From Chrysochromulina tobinii (taxonomy: Eukaryota; Haptophyta; Prymnesiales; Chrysochromulinaceae), in assembly GCA_001275005.1 (NCBI GenBank), contig JWZX01003032.1, forward strand, positions 1 through 30,287: a DNA stretch of 30,287 nt, given 5' to 3'. Made by a program: the position numbers and the translations under genes. The notes under the pieces are model-generated. The model saw only the letters and a list, made by a program, of their open reading frames with translations, did no database searches and was not told the origin of the DNA. Below are positions 1 to 8,965 of this stretch, piece after piece; the first letter of the stretch is position 1; each line of letters begins with the position of its first letter.

Positions 1-80
1 AGCACCTCTTCCACCGTTATGCTGTGGTCGTGCCAATCAGGTGGCAAGATTGATCGCACCTCTTCAATCGTAGGAGGCAT
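1..80 (-). CDS. Partial coding segment leaving the left edge
   Basis: On the minus strand an ATG at 80 opens a frame that stays open to base 1 (26 full codons) and continues outside the window. The predicted start is MPPTIEEVRSILPPDW, which has a coding-like composition. It lies 5 bases after the stop of the frame at 85-354, in a different frame. The bases just before it read TAATAG then GATG, so the ATG could be a true start or lie just after a splice acceptor (AG at 83-82). In that case 85-354 would be an upstream exon of the same gene. I do not recognise the product. Confidence 0.4.
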   Translation of the reverse strand, partial: MPPTIEEVRSILPPDWHDHSITVEEV

Positions 81-84
81 CCTA

Positions 85-354
85 TTACAGGACGACGTCG
101 ATCTCGTCGTCCTGGTGGTATCGGCTGAACAGCTCAAGACGTCTTGACCTCTCAAGAATCCATGCATCAGGCAACTCCAAATTGGACCTTGACTTGAAAA
201 AACGGACCTTGACTTCGCGCCCGATGCCGCTGCCGCGGATATCGATGATGCAGGCTAGACCGAGGAACTGGGGAGCGGGCACCAAGACATACACCACAGA
301 ACCTGTCGGATACTTTTCAAGAACCATGCACTCATCAGAAACCATCGGCTCCAT
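85..354 (-). CDS. Small Tudor-like protein or first exon of the left-edge gene
   Basis: An 89-codon frame starts at ATG 354 (MEPMVSDECMVLEKY) and stops at 85. The middle part, about residues 18-65 (GSVVYVLVPAPQFLGLACII, then a basic strand VKVRFF and a DAWIL turn), has the alternating hydrophobic pattern of a small beta-barrel such as Tudor. This is inference from pattern only. Donor-like GT dinucleotides at 175, 148 and 130 would join in phase with an acceptor at 82 and link this frame to the open segment at 1-80. I cannot choose among them. The frame is open upstream to 432, but the first codon there is not ATG. Confidence 0.4.
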   Translation of the reverse strand: MEPMVSDECMVLEKYPTGSVVYVLVPAPQFLGLACIIDIRGSGIGREVKVRFFKSRSNLELPDAWILERSRRLELFSRYHQDDEIDVVL

Positions 355-432
355 GTCGCACCAAATCGCACCAAGACACTCGAACGCGGCGTTTTTTCTC
401 GCGACTCCTAAAATGCGGAAAAATGAAACCAA

Positions 433-854
433 CTGCGGAAAAGTTTCGCCGGGGGGTTCTCGCCGCCCTCGTCGGATTCGCCGCCCTCACCCCCGCCTCC
501 CGCGCTATGACAAAATTGTGTGTTTGCGGTAAAACGGTAAAAGTGACTGACAGGATATGGGCGTATAGCGGTAAAAGTTGCCACTTGGCGAGATTCTCGT
601 GAAACGGTAAAAGCTTCGGACCCTCCGAAAAAGCTACCCCCACCCTATGCATGAACCATCCAAGCTTAGCCAACACGCGTATCGCGTTCGTACGACACGC
701 GAGCGTGTTCGGCCCGGCCCAAGTGCCAAGACGTAACAAGCAGTCGAACAAGCAGTAGTCCGTCTCGCCTGGACTCTCAATTCATAATTGACAAGTTAAA
801 GAGTCCGTTAACGAGTCAGTAGGGTCTCAGCTCCGCACGTGTGGGCGTACAGAC
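433..854. other. Intergenic, CGGTAAAA repeats
   Basis: No convincing gene. The stretch lies upstream of the left-edge gene and downstream of the EF-hand gene, both minus strand. It holds four copies of CGGTAAAA, starting at 527, 535, 569 and 605. The last three extend to CGGTAAAAG. They lie about 170-250 bases upstream of the ATG at 354, so a promoter role for the left-edge gene is possible but unproven. Confidence 0.5.
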
Positions 855-3800
855 TCAAGCAAGTGCTGGCTTTCGCTCTCTGCTAGCGGGCCGATCGTTA
901 GGCATGCCTTGCCCTTGGGCTTCGCTCACCAGAGGCCCGGGGGCCTCACCACTACTAGAACTCTTCGGTCCGCTCTTGGCCAAATCCGTGTTCGCCTGCT
1001 TGATTCCCTTATCACTCAGGGCGTACTTTAGCTCCAGGTATTCAATCCAGCCGCTGCCGTCTTCGTCGAGGCGATTGAAGAGCGCGTCGATCTCGCTCTT
1101 TGGCGCGTCATAGCCCAAGGCGGCCACCGCCTTTCGGAACTCGTGCTTGTCGACGGCGCCATTGCCATCGTCATCCCACTCGCGGAACAGATCCATCAGC
1201 TTGGCGCCGTGCATTTTCAACACATCCCGGAGCTGCTCCTGCACGCTCATGCCCGAGCTGGCAGTCAGCTTCACCGTTGCAGGCAGTGTGGCTAGGCGAG
1301 CCGACACGTAGTTGGCGTTCATATTCTTGGCGGTGAGCTTGGCATAACGTCCCGTTTCCCACTGCGTCGGAGCTCGTTTGAGGTTGCGCTTTGTGCGCTC
1401 GGAGCCGACACCCTTGCGCAGCATCTTGTTGAGCTCCGCGTACTCGAGCTTGCCCGAGCGATCCTCGTCCAAAGAGTCGAAGACGGCGTCTGTGTCCTCT
1501 CGCCTGATGTCAAAGCCGAGGGCCTTCACCGCCTTATAGAACTCCCTCTTGTCGACGCTACCACTCTGGTCTTCGTCCCACGCCCGGAACAGATCCACGA
1601 CGCGGCTCGACGAGCGGCTCAAGGCGTCCTTGAGCGACCATTGTAGGTACTCGTCCATGTCGATAAAGCCATTGCCGTTTTCATCGAGGGCGTCAAAGCG
1701 CGAGCGCAGCTCCACATCCGGGATGTTGCCCTGCTCGCGATCGCGCAAGAACGCACAAAACTCAACAAAATCAAGCTTCTTGTCGTCGTTGGCATCGAAT
1801 GCGTCGCGATCGGCCGCGTTGTAGCGCATGCCTGTAACAAAGTCAACCTCGCCCGAGCCGGCCACATCAGCCGGACTCTTGACGGTGCTTCCCACCTCCG
1901 CTTGAGACGCTTGCAAGGGCATGGGGCGCTTCAGGACAGGCGTCGACTGCGAGCCTCGCAGTATGTTATGAGGGCGTGGGCGTGGGCGTGGCGTTTGCTC
2001 GCTGAGCCAGGACAGCCACCAAGCTTCCTCTGCCTGCCGTGAGACACGAGCGCCTGGGGTTCCCGGAGGGCTGATGCGCCCATTCCACGGCGTTGGAAGC
2101 AGGATTCGGCGAGCCGGCCCCGGGATCTGCAGCTGCGGCTTCTGCGGCGAAGCGGGCCGCACGAAGATCGACCGTTGCTCCTTCCAAGGCTGGGCCATCA
2201 GCCCCTGGCGTGCCGGAGTCGAAGCTTCGGCACTTCGTGGTGGGCTAGCCGGCGATGGGTTTGAGGTGGAAGAACGGAAAGTCTCTAGCGGCCCAAATGC
2301 CGTAGACATAGCAGAACCAGGCGCGAATCCCCATGGTGGAGGTGGAAAGGGATCTGTATCGGGCGGCGAGGCAGGGTTATGCTCAAGTGGTGGGAGCTGC
2401 ATGCCCAGCGGCGACCTGAGAGCCGGTGACATGCAGCGCTGTCGGGGCAGCCTTCTTGACCTTAAGGGAGACGATAGCAGCGATGCCACTGTGTCAAGCC
2501 GCTCCCTAGCACCCCGGCCAGCGGCTGACGGCCGAATAGCTTTGGCAAACTCTTTGATCGAAATCTCTCCGCTCCCGTCCTTGTCGATCTTGCTGAACAG
2601 CTCGTCGATGGTGCGGCGCGAAATACCGATGCCCTCGAGTCCAAGGGCTTCGCGCATCTCACGATGCGACAGCTTGCCACTTCCATCTGCATCGAACTCG
2701 TGGAACAGCGTGGTCACCTTGCTCCAATTCGCAGCAAGCGCCGCGGCAACTTGCTCGCCGACGTCGCTGCCCTCGCTGATCTTGCCCTTGAGGGTCTTTA
2801 AAATCGCCCCCGCAAAAGTGTTGTCCGAAGGGCGGTGCTTCTTGTCCTTCTCTTCTTTCTCCATTCCGGGCACGGTTGGTGCTCGTTGAAAGGCGCGGTT
2901 GAGCTCTTTGAAGTCGATGGTGCCGCCGCCGTCCTTATCCAGCTTGGCAAAGATGTAGCCCACATCCTTGGGCGTCATCTCGAAGCCGAGGGCATCGAGA
3001 AATACCTTGAGCTCCTTCTTTTGGAGCAGGCCATCGCCGTCTTGGTCCATGATCCGAAACAGGTCCATGACGCGGCTGACGGTGGAACCGAGGAAAGCAA
3101 TCATACGATCGACGCGCAGCTCAAAGGCGCGCTTCTCACGCACCTTGGCCAGCATCGGCGAGTCGTTCGAGGTGTCGACCTTTGGATCGCTCGCCTCGGC
3201 CCTCTCTAGGCTCCGGCGCAGATCGTCGCCGAGGTTCTTGAGCGACTCCGCAGTCATTTTGTCGATGCGCCAGCTCTGCATGCGCAGGGCGCGCTGCTGG
3301 ACGCCAAACGGCAGGTTGCGCAGCCCGAGCTGCGTGCTCAGCTCCTCAAGCGATAGTGTCCCGTCCCCATCCGTGTCAAAGTCGCGAAAGACGGCATCGA
3401 TCTCGTCATTTTTAGCCTCGAAACCGAATTGTCGCACCGCCTTTCGGAACTCGTCGACATTGATCACGCCATCGCCATCTACATCCCACTCCGCGAGCAG
3501 GTCGGTGACCAGTGCCGTGCATCGTGAAAGCGCATCGCGCAGCGCAAACCTGATGAACTTGTGCATCTCCAGTGTTCCCGAGCCATCGACATCCGAGCTC
3601 GTTGAAGCGCGCGCGCAGGGAATTTTCGGAATGAACACCCATCTCACGGGCACGGATAAACTCGCTGAACTCGCGGAAACTGAGTGACCGGTTGCGATCC
3701 AGGTCTGCGGAGTCAAACTCCATGACCAACTGCCGAACGGCTGCCTCAAACTCATACCGCCGTTGCGCCCTGAGGAGTATGTCTTCGTCCTCTGTCTTTG

Positions 3801-3870
3801 CGGATGGCAGCTGAACCTCCTCCCTACGAAAGCACCCCTTTGTGACCTCCACGAAAGCAAACTCCGGCAT
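855..3870 (-). CDS. Protein with 14 EF-hand calcium-binding loops (one-base frame break)
   Basis: I chose ATG 3870 (MPEFAFVEV); codons upstream have no ATG. Reading from 3870 stays in one frame to 3595, then shifts by one base at 3594 into the frame that runs to the stop at 855. Skipping that base gives about 1004 residues and restores a normal EF-hand loop, DVDGSGTLEMHK. Fourteen EF-hand loops can be counted: eight in the N-terminal half, then a Pro/Ser-rich linker, then six. Good examples are DVDGDGVINVDE, DTDGDGTLSLEE, DKDGSGEISIKE, DENGNGFIDMDE, DEDGSGWIEYLE. Loop 2 has Lys instead of Glu at position 12. Loops 1-4 and 9-12 share order, spacing and linkers (FALRDALSRC against SLKDALSRSS), so the protein arose by internal duplication. 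Probably a calcium sensor or buffer. No membrane span seen. Confidence 0.88.
3594..3594 (-). other. Apparent single-base insertion breaking the EF-hand frame
   Basis: On the minus strand the gene reads TTC AAC GAG CTC G GAT GTC GAT GGC. Upstream codons give RARFNEL and downstream codons give DVDGSG. Removing one G gives RARFNELDVDGSG, matching the paralogous RSRFDALDENGNG in the second half of the same protein. One base is too short for an intron. An assembly or sequencing error is most likely; true mutation or frameshifting are alternatives. Confidence 0.85.
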
Positions 3871-4175
3871 CGTCGCACGACGCCGCACGCCGAGAGCGAA
3901 GTTTGTTTTGAAACGGCGACGCAAATTTCGCCGCCGCTTGATCCCCCACCTACATGGGAACTCGATTTTAGGACTCAGCTGACTATGTGCGTGTTCCTTT
4001 GAATGAAATTTTATGTCCCATCCTCATCTTGTGCAAGTGATTTGTTGATCCTCAGCTGGAATCAACTTATGCTTGGATCAATCTCCTTCTTGACGGGCTT
4101 CTTGAACAAGCCAGACAGATGAGACATGCTCAAGAACCCCGACATGCATGCAGAAGTTTTTAGAAGGAGCCCTAC

Positions 4176-4380
4176 TGTGCCGGTGTCCCGTGTCCCGGCA
4201 CCCAGGGTGTCAGGGCAGCGGGTGTCCCGGCTCAAGCCGAAAACGCGAAAAGCCGCTCAACAACGGCTCCCCCGGTTACCGGTACATGTAACCGGCAAGC
4301 ACTCTACCAAGAACCCTCTACCCGGTGTCTTTTTACCGGTACCAATATGAGCCCCCGATGTCTTTTTACATAACCGGTAC
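4176..4380. repeat. Degenerate GTGTCCC / ACCGGT repeat cluster, copy 1
   Basis: Contains GTGTCCCGTGTCCCGG near 4183 and GGGTGTCCCGGCTC near 4218. It also has a hairpin with 8-base arms CCGGTTAC (4272-4279) and GTAACCGG (4288-4295), then GGTGTCTTTTTACCGGTACC near 4324 and GATGTCTTTTTACATAACC near 4357. The same word set recurs in the next two repeat entries. Confidence 0.6.
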
Positions 4381-4457
4381 CTCGCGCTGACGTGCGGGGT
4401 GTGTGTTGTTGGTGGGTTTGGATGGTTGTGAGGTTCGTCTGTGTGGTCCGAGTGCCT

Positions 4458-4560
4458 TTGTGCGTCCGCGTGTCCCGTGTGTCCCGTGTGTGTCCCGGCT
4501 CCCCCGGTGTCTTTTTCCGGTCCCGGCTCCCCCCTGTGTCTTTTTACCGGTACCGGTAAA
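4458..4560. repeat. GTGTCCC / ACCGGT repeat cluster, copy 2
   Basis: Begins with CGTGTCCCGTGTGTCCCGTG, then two 28-base-period copies of a unit TCCCGGCTCCCCC-GTGTCTTTTT at 4493-4516 and 4521-4545, and ends with ACCGGTACCGGTAAA. It lies about 100-190 bases upstream of the ATG at 4651. Confidence 0.7.
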
Positions 4561-4650
4561 CATAATCGACTCATCGCAATTGCTCGCCACGCGTCGGGCC
4601 TGACCTCGCACGCTCGCCCAGAACACTGTTGTCGCCCGAGTGTGGGCGTG

Positions 4651-7362
4651 ATGCTCGCGCGCCGCTTCGCGTGCCCCCCGGTAAATGAGGCGTGCTTCGA
4701 GCTTCGCGCCATTCCCAATGGCCGCAAGGACATGGAGGGCACCGTTATCCTCAAGCCGACACGCGAGTATTTGCTCACGCTGCTTGGCGAGATGGTGCAG
4801 ATGGTCAACGAGGCTGTTCGCCGGCGAGCAAGCTCTGTGCGAGACGCCTCAAAGCCACTGTCGCTCGAGTACATGGCCGATCGGTTGGACGTTGATGATC
4901 CGCTCACCGGCTACCTTGCGTGCACCAAGGCGGAGGGGTGGCTGCAGGGCTTCATCACGGCGACCACATTCACAACTTGGAATCACGGCTTCCGTTGGGA
5001 CAGCACGAATCCGGTGCTCGACTTGCACTCGATGCACGGCGAGGACGAGGGCAATGCAGCAAAGGGACGGACGCGACTCCTCGTCGACGAGGACGGGTCC
5101 CTCTCGGCCGCATTGCAGGCGGAGCTGCACGCTGGTGACCCCGACGACGAAGGCGTCGTGTTCCCGCGGATCGCCGAGATATCGCTGCTCGGGGCACTCG
5201 GCTGCGGCAAGTGGCTGCTCGAGCTGATGCTTGAGGGGTTTGAGAGTGCTGACTCTCCGTACGCGTTCGTCGTGACTCAGGCGACTGACGGCTCGATCTC
5301 GTTTTACGAGCGGATGGGCTTCGTGCGTGTCGGCGCAGTGACTGCACGCAAGCGAGCCGATGCGGCGCCGATGGAGGAGGCGCCAGGCGGCGTGACGTCG
5401 GCTGGGAAGAAGCGCAAGGCATCCCTGCAGCCTCCCAAGCAGAAATGGGAGGCCTCGCCTCACGTGGCCTATCGGACCGAGGGGTCTGATGAAACGGTCG
5501 AGGGCATCGCAGCGCAGCATGGCGTGAGCGTTCACGGCCTCATCTTCTTTAACAAGGGGCGATATCCGAAGCTTGCGCCCGATTCCGTGCTCAAGAAAGA
5601 CACGAAGCTGCTCATTCCGCAGCTACTCACCGTTGAGCAGGCCAAGCGTGAGAACGAGGCGGGCCACGCGAGCTTCTGGGAGGTGCCTGAGACAATGCCT
5701 TTCAAGCGCATCGCGGAGACGCTCAACATCGAGCCCCGCGACCTGCTGCGAATGAACCAGGAGCGTATTAAAGGGCTTCACATCTCATCCGAGCTGATAG
5801 CGGGCACTAAAGTGCAGATCAAGCAACCCGAATACATCTACGACGAGTACTGCCACTGGACCTTTCCGGACGACGACCCGGCACTCGCAGAACCGTCGTA
5901 CATGATGGCGCGTCCACTCAAGCCCTTTTCGCAGCGGACGGCGGAGCCTGGCGCCGATTCGGTGACCGAGCGATCAAAGGCGCTCATGGTAGACGAGAGG
6001 CCACCCGTGGTACCGAGTGGCAAGCGCGCAGCCTTCATTCAGGCGCTCGTCGACGCTAAGGCGGCTGAGGAGCGTCGCAAGATGGAGTGGGAGCAACAGG
6101 CCTGGCACGTGGTGCTGGAGGACACGCCCTTCAAGAAGGAGGCTGAGCTGCTCGGTATGGACCCTCGCCACATGCGCGATCTGAACGCAGAGCACCTCAA
6201 GGGACTCCAGCTCTCCTCGTTCCTGAAAAAGGGCACCCGGCTGCAGGTGCGCACCGCCGACGAGCTGTCGGCCATGGTGGGCGCGCCGATTGTGCAGACT
6301 CACGCGCCGCTGTTCAACCGCGTGGTGCAAATCGATGGCGAGGATGATTACGAGTATTGGTATGTGCTGACCTACCTGCCCGACCTGCAGTGGTGCCACG
6401 TGGGGCCGCTCGAGCGGCGAGGCACCTTTGGCGAGAAGCCGAGCCCGTTGGGTCATTTGGCGACGGGACGCGACCGTTGGATGCTCGTGGCGGAGGACGA
6501 GGGCGGCGAGATCGACGTGGGCGCGGGGCGCTGCCACATCATGGAGGCGGTCGAGATGATGCGCACGCGCGCCAATGCCGACACCGAGGAGTGGGACATT
6601 GTCGGTCCCGCGCCGCCTGGCTGGGTCGAGGCGGTTTCGCAAGAGGTCATCAAGAGCAAAAAGAAGCCGAAGGCCGACAAGGAGGTGGCCGAGGGCGCAG
6701 CGGGCGGTGCCGGGGCATCAGGCGGCGGCGCAGGAGGCGCCAAGGGCAAGGGGGCATCCAAGGGCAGCGCAGGTGGCGCCAGCTCCGCCTCCAAGGCGGG
6801 TGGCAGCAGCAGCGTCGCTTCGACCAAGGGCGCAGCCGGCAAGCCGTCGAACGACGAGGGTGCCAAGGAGCTCGAGCGCTTCAAGGGGGTGCTCAAGCTG
6901 CTGCGCAAGCACAAGGAGGCAGATCCGTTCCTCGAGCCGGTCGACTGGCAGGGACTCGGACTCGACGACTACCCTGAGGTCGTAACCCACCCGATGGACC
7001 TGAACGCGGTGCAGGCGCGGCTCGAGCGCGGCGGATACGCAGACGTGCTCGAGGCGGCCGCGGACGTGGAGCTGATTTGGAGCAACACGATGCTGTACAA
7101 CTCGGCCGATAACTGGGTTTACGCGGCGGCGGTCGAAATGAAGCAGGTTGCGGACCTCAAGCTTGCGCCACTCGTGGCCTCAGCCAAGGCGCGCCTAGAG
7201 GCCACCTCCGCGGCCGCGTCGGCACCCTCGGCCGCGGCGGCCGCATCAGCCTCCGTGTCCGCGGCGCCCGCCGTTGCTCTGGAGGCCTCCACGGCGGCAG
7301 TGACCGTGCTGACAGCGGACGAGGCTAAGCCTAGCATTACCGCCACGGTGGGCGAGGCGTGA
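4651..7362 (+). CDS. GNAT-like, three LysM-like repeats and bromodomain fusion
   Basis: ATG 4651 gives 903 residues; ATG 4732 is an alternative. The frame upstream to 4441 has no ATG and is repeat DNA. Residues about 60-235 look like a GNAT acetyltransferase: a motif-A-like helix (ISLLGALGCGKWLLELML) and motif B (SISFYERMGFVRVG), though the acetyl-CoA loop is weak. Three LysM-like units follow at about 271-325 (TVEGIAAQHGVSVHGLIFFN), 342-390 (FKRIAETLNIEPRDLLRMN) and 485-535 (FKKEAELLGMDPRHMRDLN). An unassigned domain rich in Trp and Tyr spans about 557-660. A Gly/Ala/Ser/Lys linker precedes a bromodomain at about 739-840, with YPEVVTHPMDL and the acetyl-lysine-binding Asn in MLYNSADN. An Ala-rich tail ends it. 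The bromodomain implies a nuclear, chromatin-linked role; acetyltransferase activity is inference. Confidence 0.85.
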   Translation: MLARRFACPPVNEACFELRAIPNGRKDMEGTVILKPTREYLLTLLGEMVQMVNEAVRRRASSVRDASKPLSLEYMADRLDVDDPLTGYLACTKAEGWLQGFITATTFTTWNHGFRWDSTNPVLDLHSMHGEDEGNAAKGRTRLLVDEDGSLSAALQAELHAGDPDDEGVVFPRIAEISLLGALGCGKWLLELMLEGFESADSPYAFVVTQATDGSISFYERMGFVRVGAVTARKRADAAPMEEAPGGVTSAGKKRKASLQPPKQKWEASPHVAYRTEGSDETVEGIAAQHGVSVHGLIFFNKGRYPKLAPDSVLKKDTKLLIPQLLTVEQAKRENEAGHASFWEVPETMPFKRIAETLNIEPRDLLRMNQERIKGLHISSELIAGTKVQIKQPEYIYDEYCHWTFPDDDPALAEPSYMMARPLKPFSQRTAEPGADSVTERSKALMVDERPPVVPSGKRAAFIQALVDAKAAEERRKMEWEQQAWHVVLEDTPFKKEAELLGMDPRHMRDLNAEHLKGLQLSSFLKKGTRLQVRTADELSAMVGAPIVQTHAPLFNRVVQIDGEDDYEYWYVLTYLPDLQWCHVGPLERRGTFGEKPSPLGHLATGRDRWMLVAEDEGGEIDVGAGRCHIMEAVEMMRTRANADTEEWDIVGPAPPGWVEAVSQEVIKSKKKPKADKEVAEGAAGGAGASGGGAGGAKGKGASKGSAGGASSASKAGGSSSVASTKGAAGKPSNDEGAKELERFKGVLKLLRKHKEADPFLEPVDWQGLGLDDYPEVVTHPMDLNAVQARLERGGYADVLEAAADVELIWSNTMLYNSADNWVYAAAVEMKQVADLKLAPLVASAKARLEATSAAASAPSAAAAASASVSAAPAVALEASTAAVTVLTADEAKPSITATVGEA

Positions 7363-8374
7363 GAAGCACACCCACATGATCGTCTACGAGGCCAAAATGC
7401 GTGCCCTTGGACGCACGTGCGGGCATCTTGTTCGAGGACGCGGGGGCTGTGGTGTGCGCAGCGTGGGTCGACAGCCGGAGCGTGGGGTGCTCGCGCCGGC
7501 GTTGCGCGCAGTACAGCAGTAGGTACGTACGTGTCGACCTCGACACGGCGAAGACACGATGGTCTTTCTTCTCGATCGCGGCGGAAGACGCTGCGGCCGG
7601 GCGCAGTGTCTCAGGGGCTGTCGGCTGAGGCAGGTCTTTTATGTTCTAGAGCTCTCTATCAGGTTCCGGCAGTCTCGCTCTGACGCTCTATCTTGCAAAC
7701 GCTCTCGGTCTCGCGCTCGGCAATCGTCTCCCTAACCGTCCTCTCCCGACTCCCCGTGGGCCGTAGTTAAAGTTATAGAGCGCGCTTCCCGGGGCCTTCG
7801 CGAGACAGTTACGAGACAGTTACGCGTCCGCCATGAGTTTGGGGGCAAAAACACGCGACGGAGTCGCAGTCCGACCCCAGGAGCGCGCGAGCCACATCAT
7901 GCTGTGTCCTGTGACCTGTGTGAATCGCTTACCCGGCGCGCTGGGCCCTGGCGCCAATGGGCTGGCGCCCACGCCACCGAGACAAGCACACATACATTGT
8001 ATCGAGATTCGCGGGAGCGGACTTGAGCGGGGGGAACCGGGGGGGTGGATGGTTGCGGTGCTGAGAATATCTATGTTTTCTTTGCACCAAGAACATAAAA
8101 TAGTAAGGTACGCGCATTCCGTAGGCGGTATTCCGGTCACAAGTGTGGATCCGTGTGTCCCGTGTGTCCCGTGTGTGGTCCCGGCTCTCCCCGGTGTTGT
8201 TGAACCTGTCAAAAGGTATGCCCGTTGTACGGACCGGTAGAAGTAATCGTCGGTTCAAGTTCTTCATTAGTACAGTACCGGTAAAGTTTGCGGTTTGGGT
8301 GTGTCGGTTTTGCGTTTTGTGGCCGACCCTCAAGACTCTCGGCGACGCGGAACGCAACGCACGCGGAAACAACG
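7363..8374. other. Intergenic region between two plus-strand genes
   Basis: About 1 kb without a convincing gene. An ATG frame at 7833-8240 runs through repeat DNA and has no recognisable content. The right part (8146-8285) carries the third copy of the GTGTCCC / ACCGGT repeat. Around 7948-7975 there are two TGGCGCC words in a short GC-rich stretch. It should hold the 3' end of the bromodomain gene and the promoter of the coiled-coil gene. Confidence 0.45.
8146..8285. repeat. GTGTCCC / ACCGGT repeat cluster, copy 3
   Basis: About 50 bases here (from GTGTGTCCCGTGTGTCCCGT through GGTCCCGGCTCTCCCCGGTG) align with the copy at 4458-4516. ACCGGTAGAAG and ACCGGTAAAG follow. It lies about 90-230 bases upstream of the ATG at 8375, comparable to the placement of copy 2 upstream of its gene. 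Confidence 0.65.
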
Positions 8375-8965
8375 ATGCCGAGCAAATTTGAGAATGACTT
8401 CGGACATGGAAACAACAGTCGCTCTCCCGTCGACTTCAACTTCTCGTCGGTATTGCATCCGGACCGCATTGCGAAGCGTGATGGCCGGCGTGACGTGACA
8501 TGGACCGGAACTGGTCGTTCATGCGCCGAGAGTGGCACAGATGCACGCGCTAGAGGCGACTTTGGCTTCATTTCTTCTCCACGGTTGCAGCGCGGAATGG
8601 CCCTCGAGAAGCTCGACAAATTCTTTGAGAGACAGCCACGTGGCTGGGCCGAGGCGCCGAAATATGTCACGGAGAGCCAACGTGCTCAGCTCGCTGAACG
8701 TGAGGCGGCGGCTGAACGACGAGCGGCATTGCGGCGTGTAGCAGCAGCAAAAGCAGCAGCTGAAGCAGAAAAGGAAAAGGCTGCTCGCGAAGAGGATGAG
8801 CGCATCGCAGCAGAAGCGAATCAAAAGATCGCAGAAGATCTTCGACACGCTCGTGAGCAAATCTTCAAATGGGCCCCTGGAGGAGCAGCGATGATCCCAC
8901 TGGCCGTGAGCGAAGCAAACGATCGAAAAATGGCATCTAATATGGTGAATTTGGGGAAAGTGTAG
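8375..8965 (+). CDS. Coiled-coil protein of unknown function
   Basis: ATG 8375 (MPSKFENDFG) gives 196 residues; the frame is open further upstream but without a better start. The N-terminal half is polar and without clear domains (residues 1-85). Residues about 86-170 form a highly charged Ala/Glu/Lys/Arg helix (AEREAAAERRAAL, AEAEKEKAAREEDERIAAEA) expected to make a coiled coil. A short tail ends in MASNMVNLGKV. No membrane span or signal peptide. Codons favour A-ending forms (GCA, GAA, AAA) more than the neighbouring genes, which use G or C in third positions. It may be a cytoskeletal or flagellar structural protein, but nothing specific supports this. Confidence 0.65.
   Translation: MPSKFENDFGHGNNSRSPVDFNFSSVLHPDRIAKRDGRRDVTWTGTGRSCAESGTDARARGDFGFISSPRLQRGMALEKLDKFFERQPRGWAEAPKYVTESQRAQLAEREAAAERRAALRRVAAAKAAAEAEKEKAAREEDERIAAEANQKIAEDLRHAREQIFKWAPGGAAMIPLAVSEANDRKMASNMVNLGKV

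Larger units (their letters stand above)
3871..4650. other. Intergenic region between divergent genes, repeat-rich
   Basis: About 780 bases between the starts of the EF-hand gene (minus) and the GNAT/bromodomain gene (plus). No convincing gene. The right half (4176-4560) is packed with GTGTCCC, CCGGCTCCCCC, GTGTCTTTTT and ACCGGTACC motifs, listed separately. The frame of the downstream gene is open back to 4441 through this repeat, but without an ATG. Confidence 0.5.

Noticed and set aside
2074..2889. Long plus-strand frame opposite the EF-hand gene
   Set aside because: It mirrors the Pro-rich linker and EF-hands of the minus-strand gene and has no recognisable domain.
4441..4650. N-terminal extension of the GNAT/bromodomain frame
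   Set aside because: It has no ATG (begins at GTG) and is made of the GTGTCCC repeat, so it is open by composition only.
7833..8240. 135-codon plus-strand ATG frame in the intergenic gap
   Set aside because: Runs through the repeat block, with repeated PCVPCVPCV from the repeat itself and no domain-like segment.
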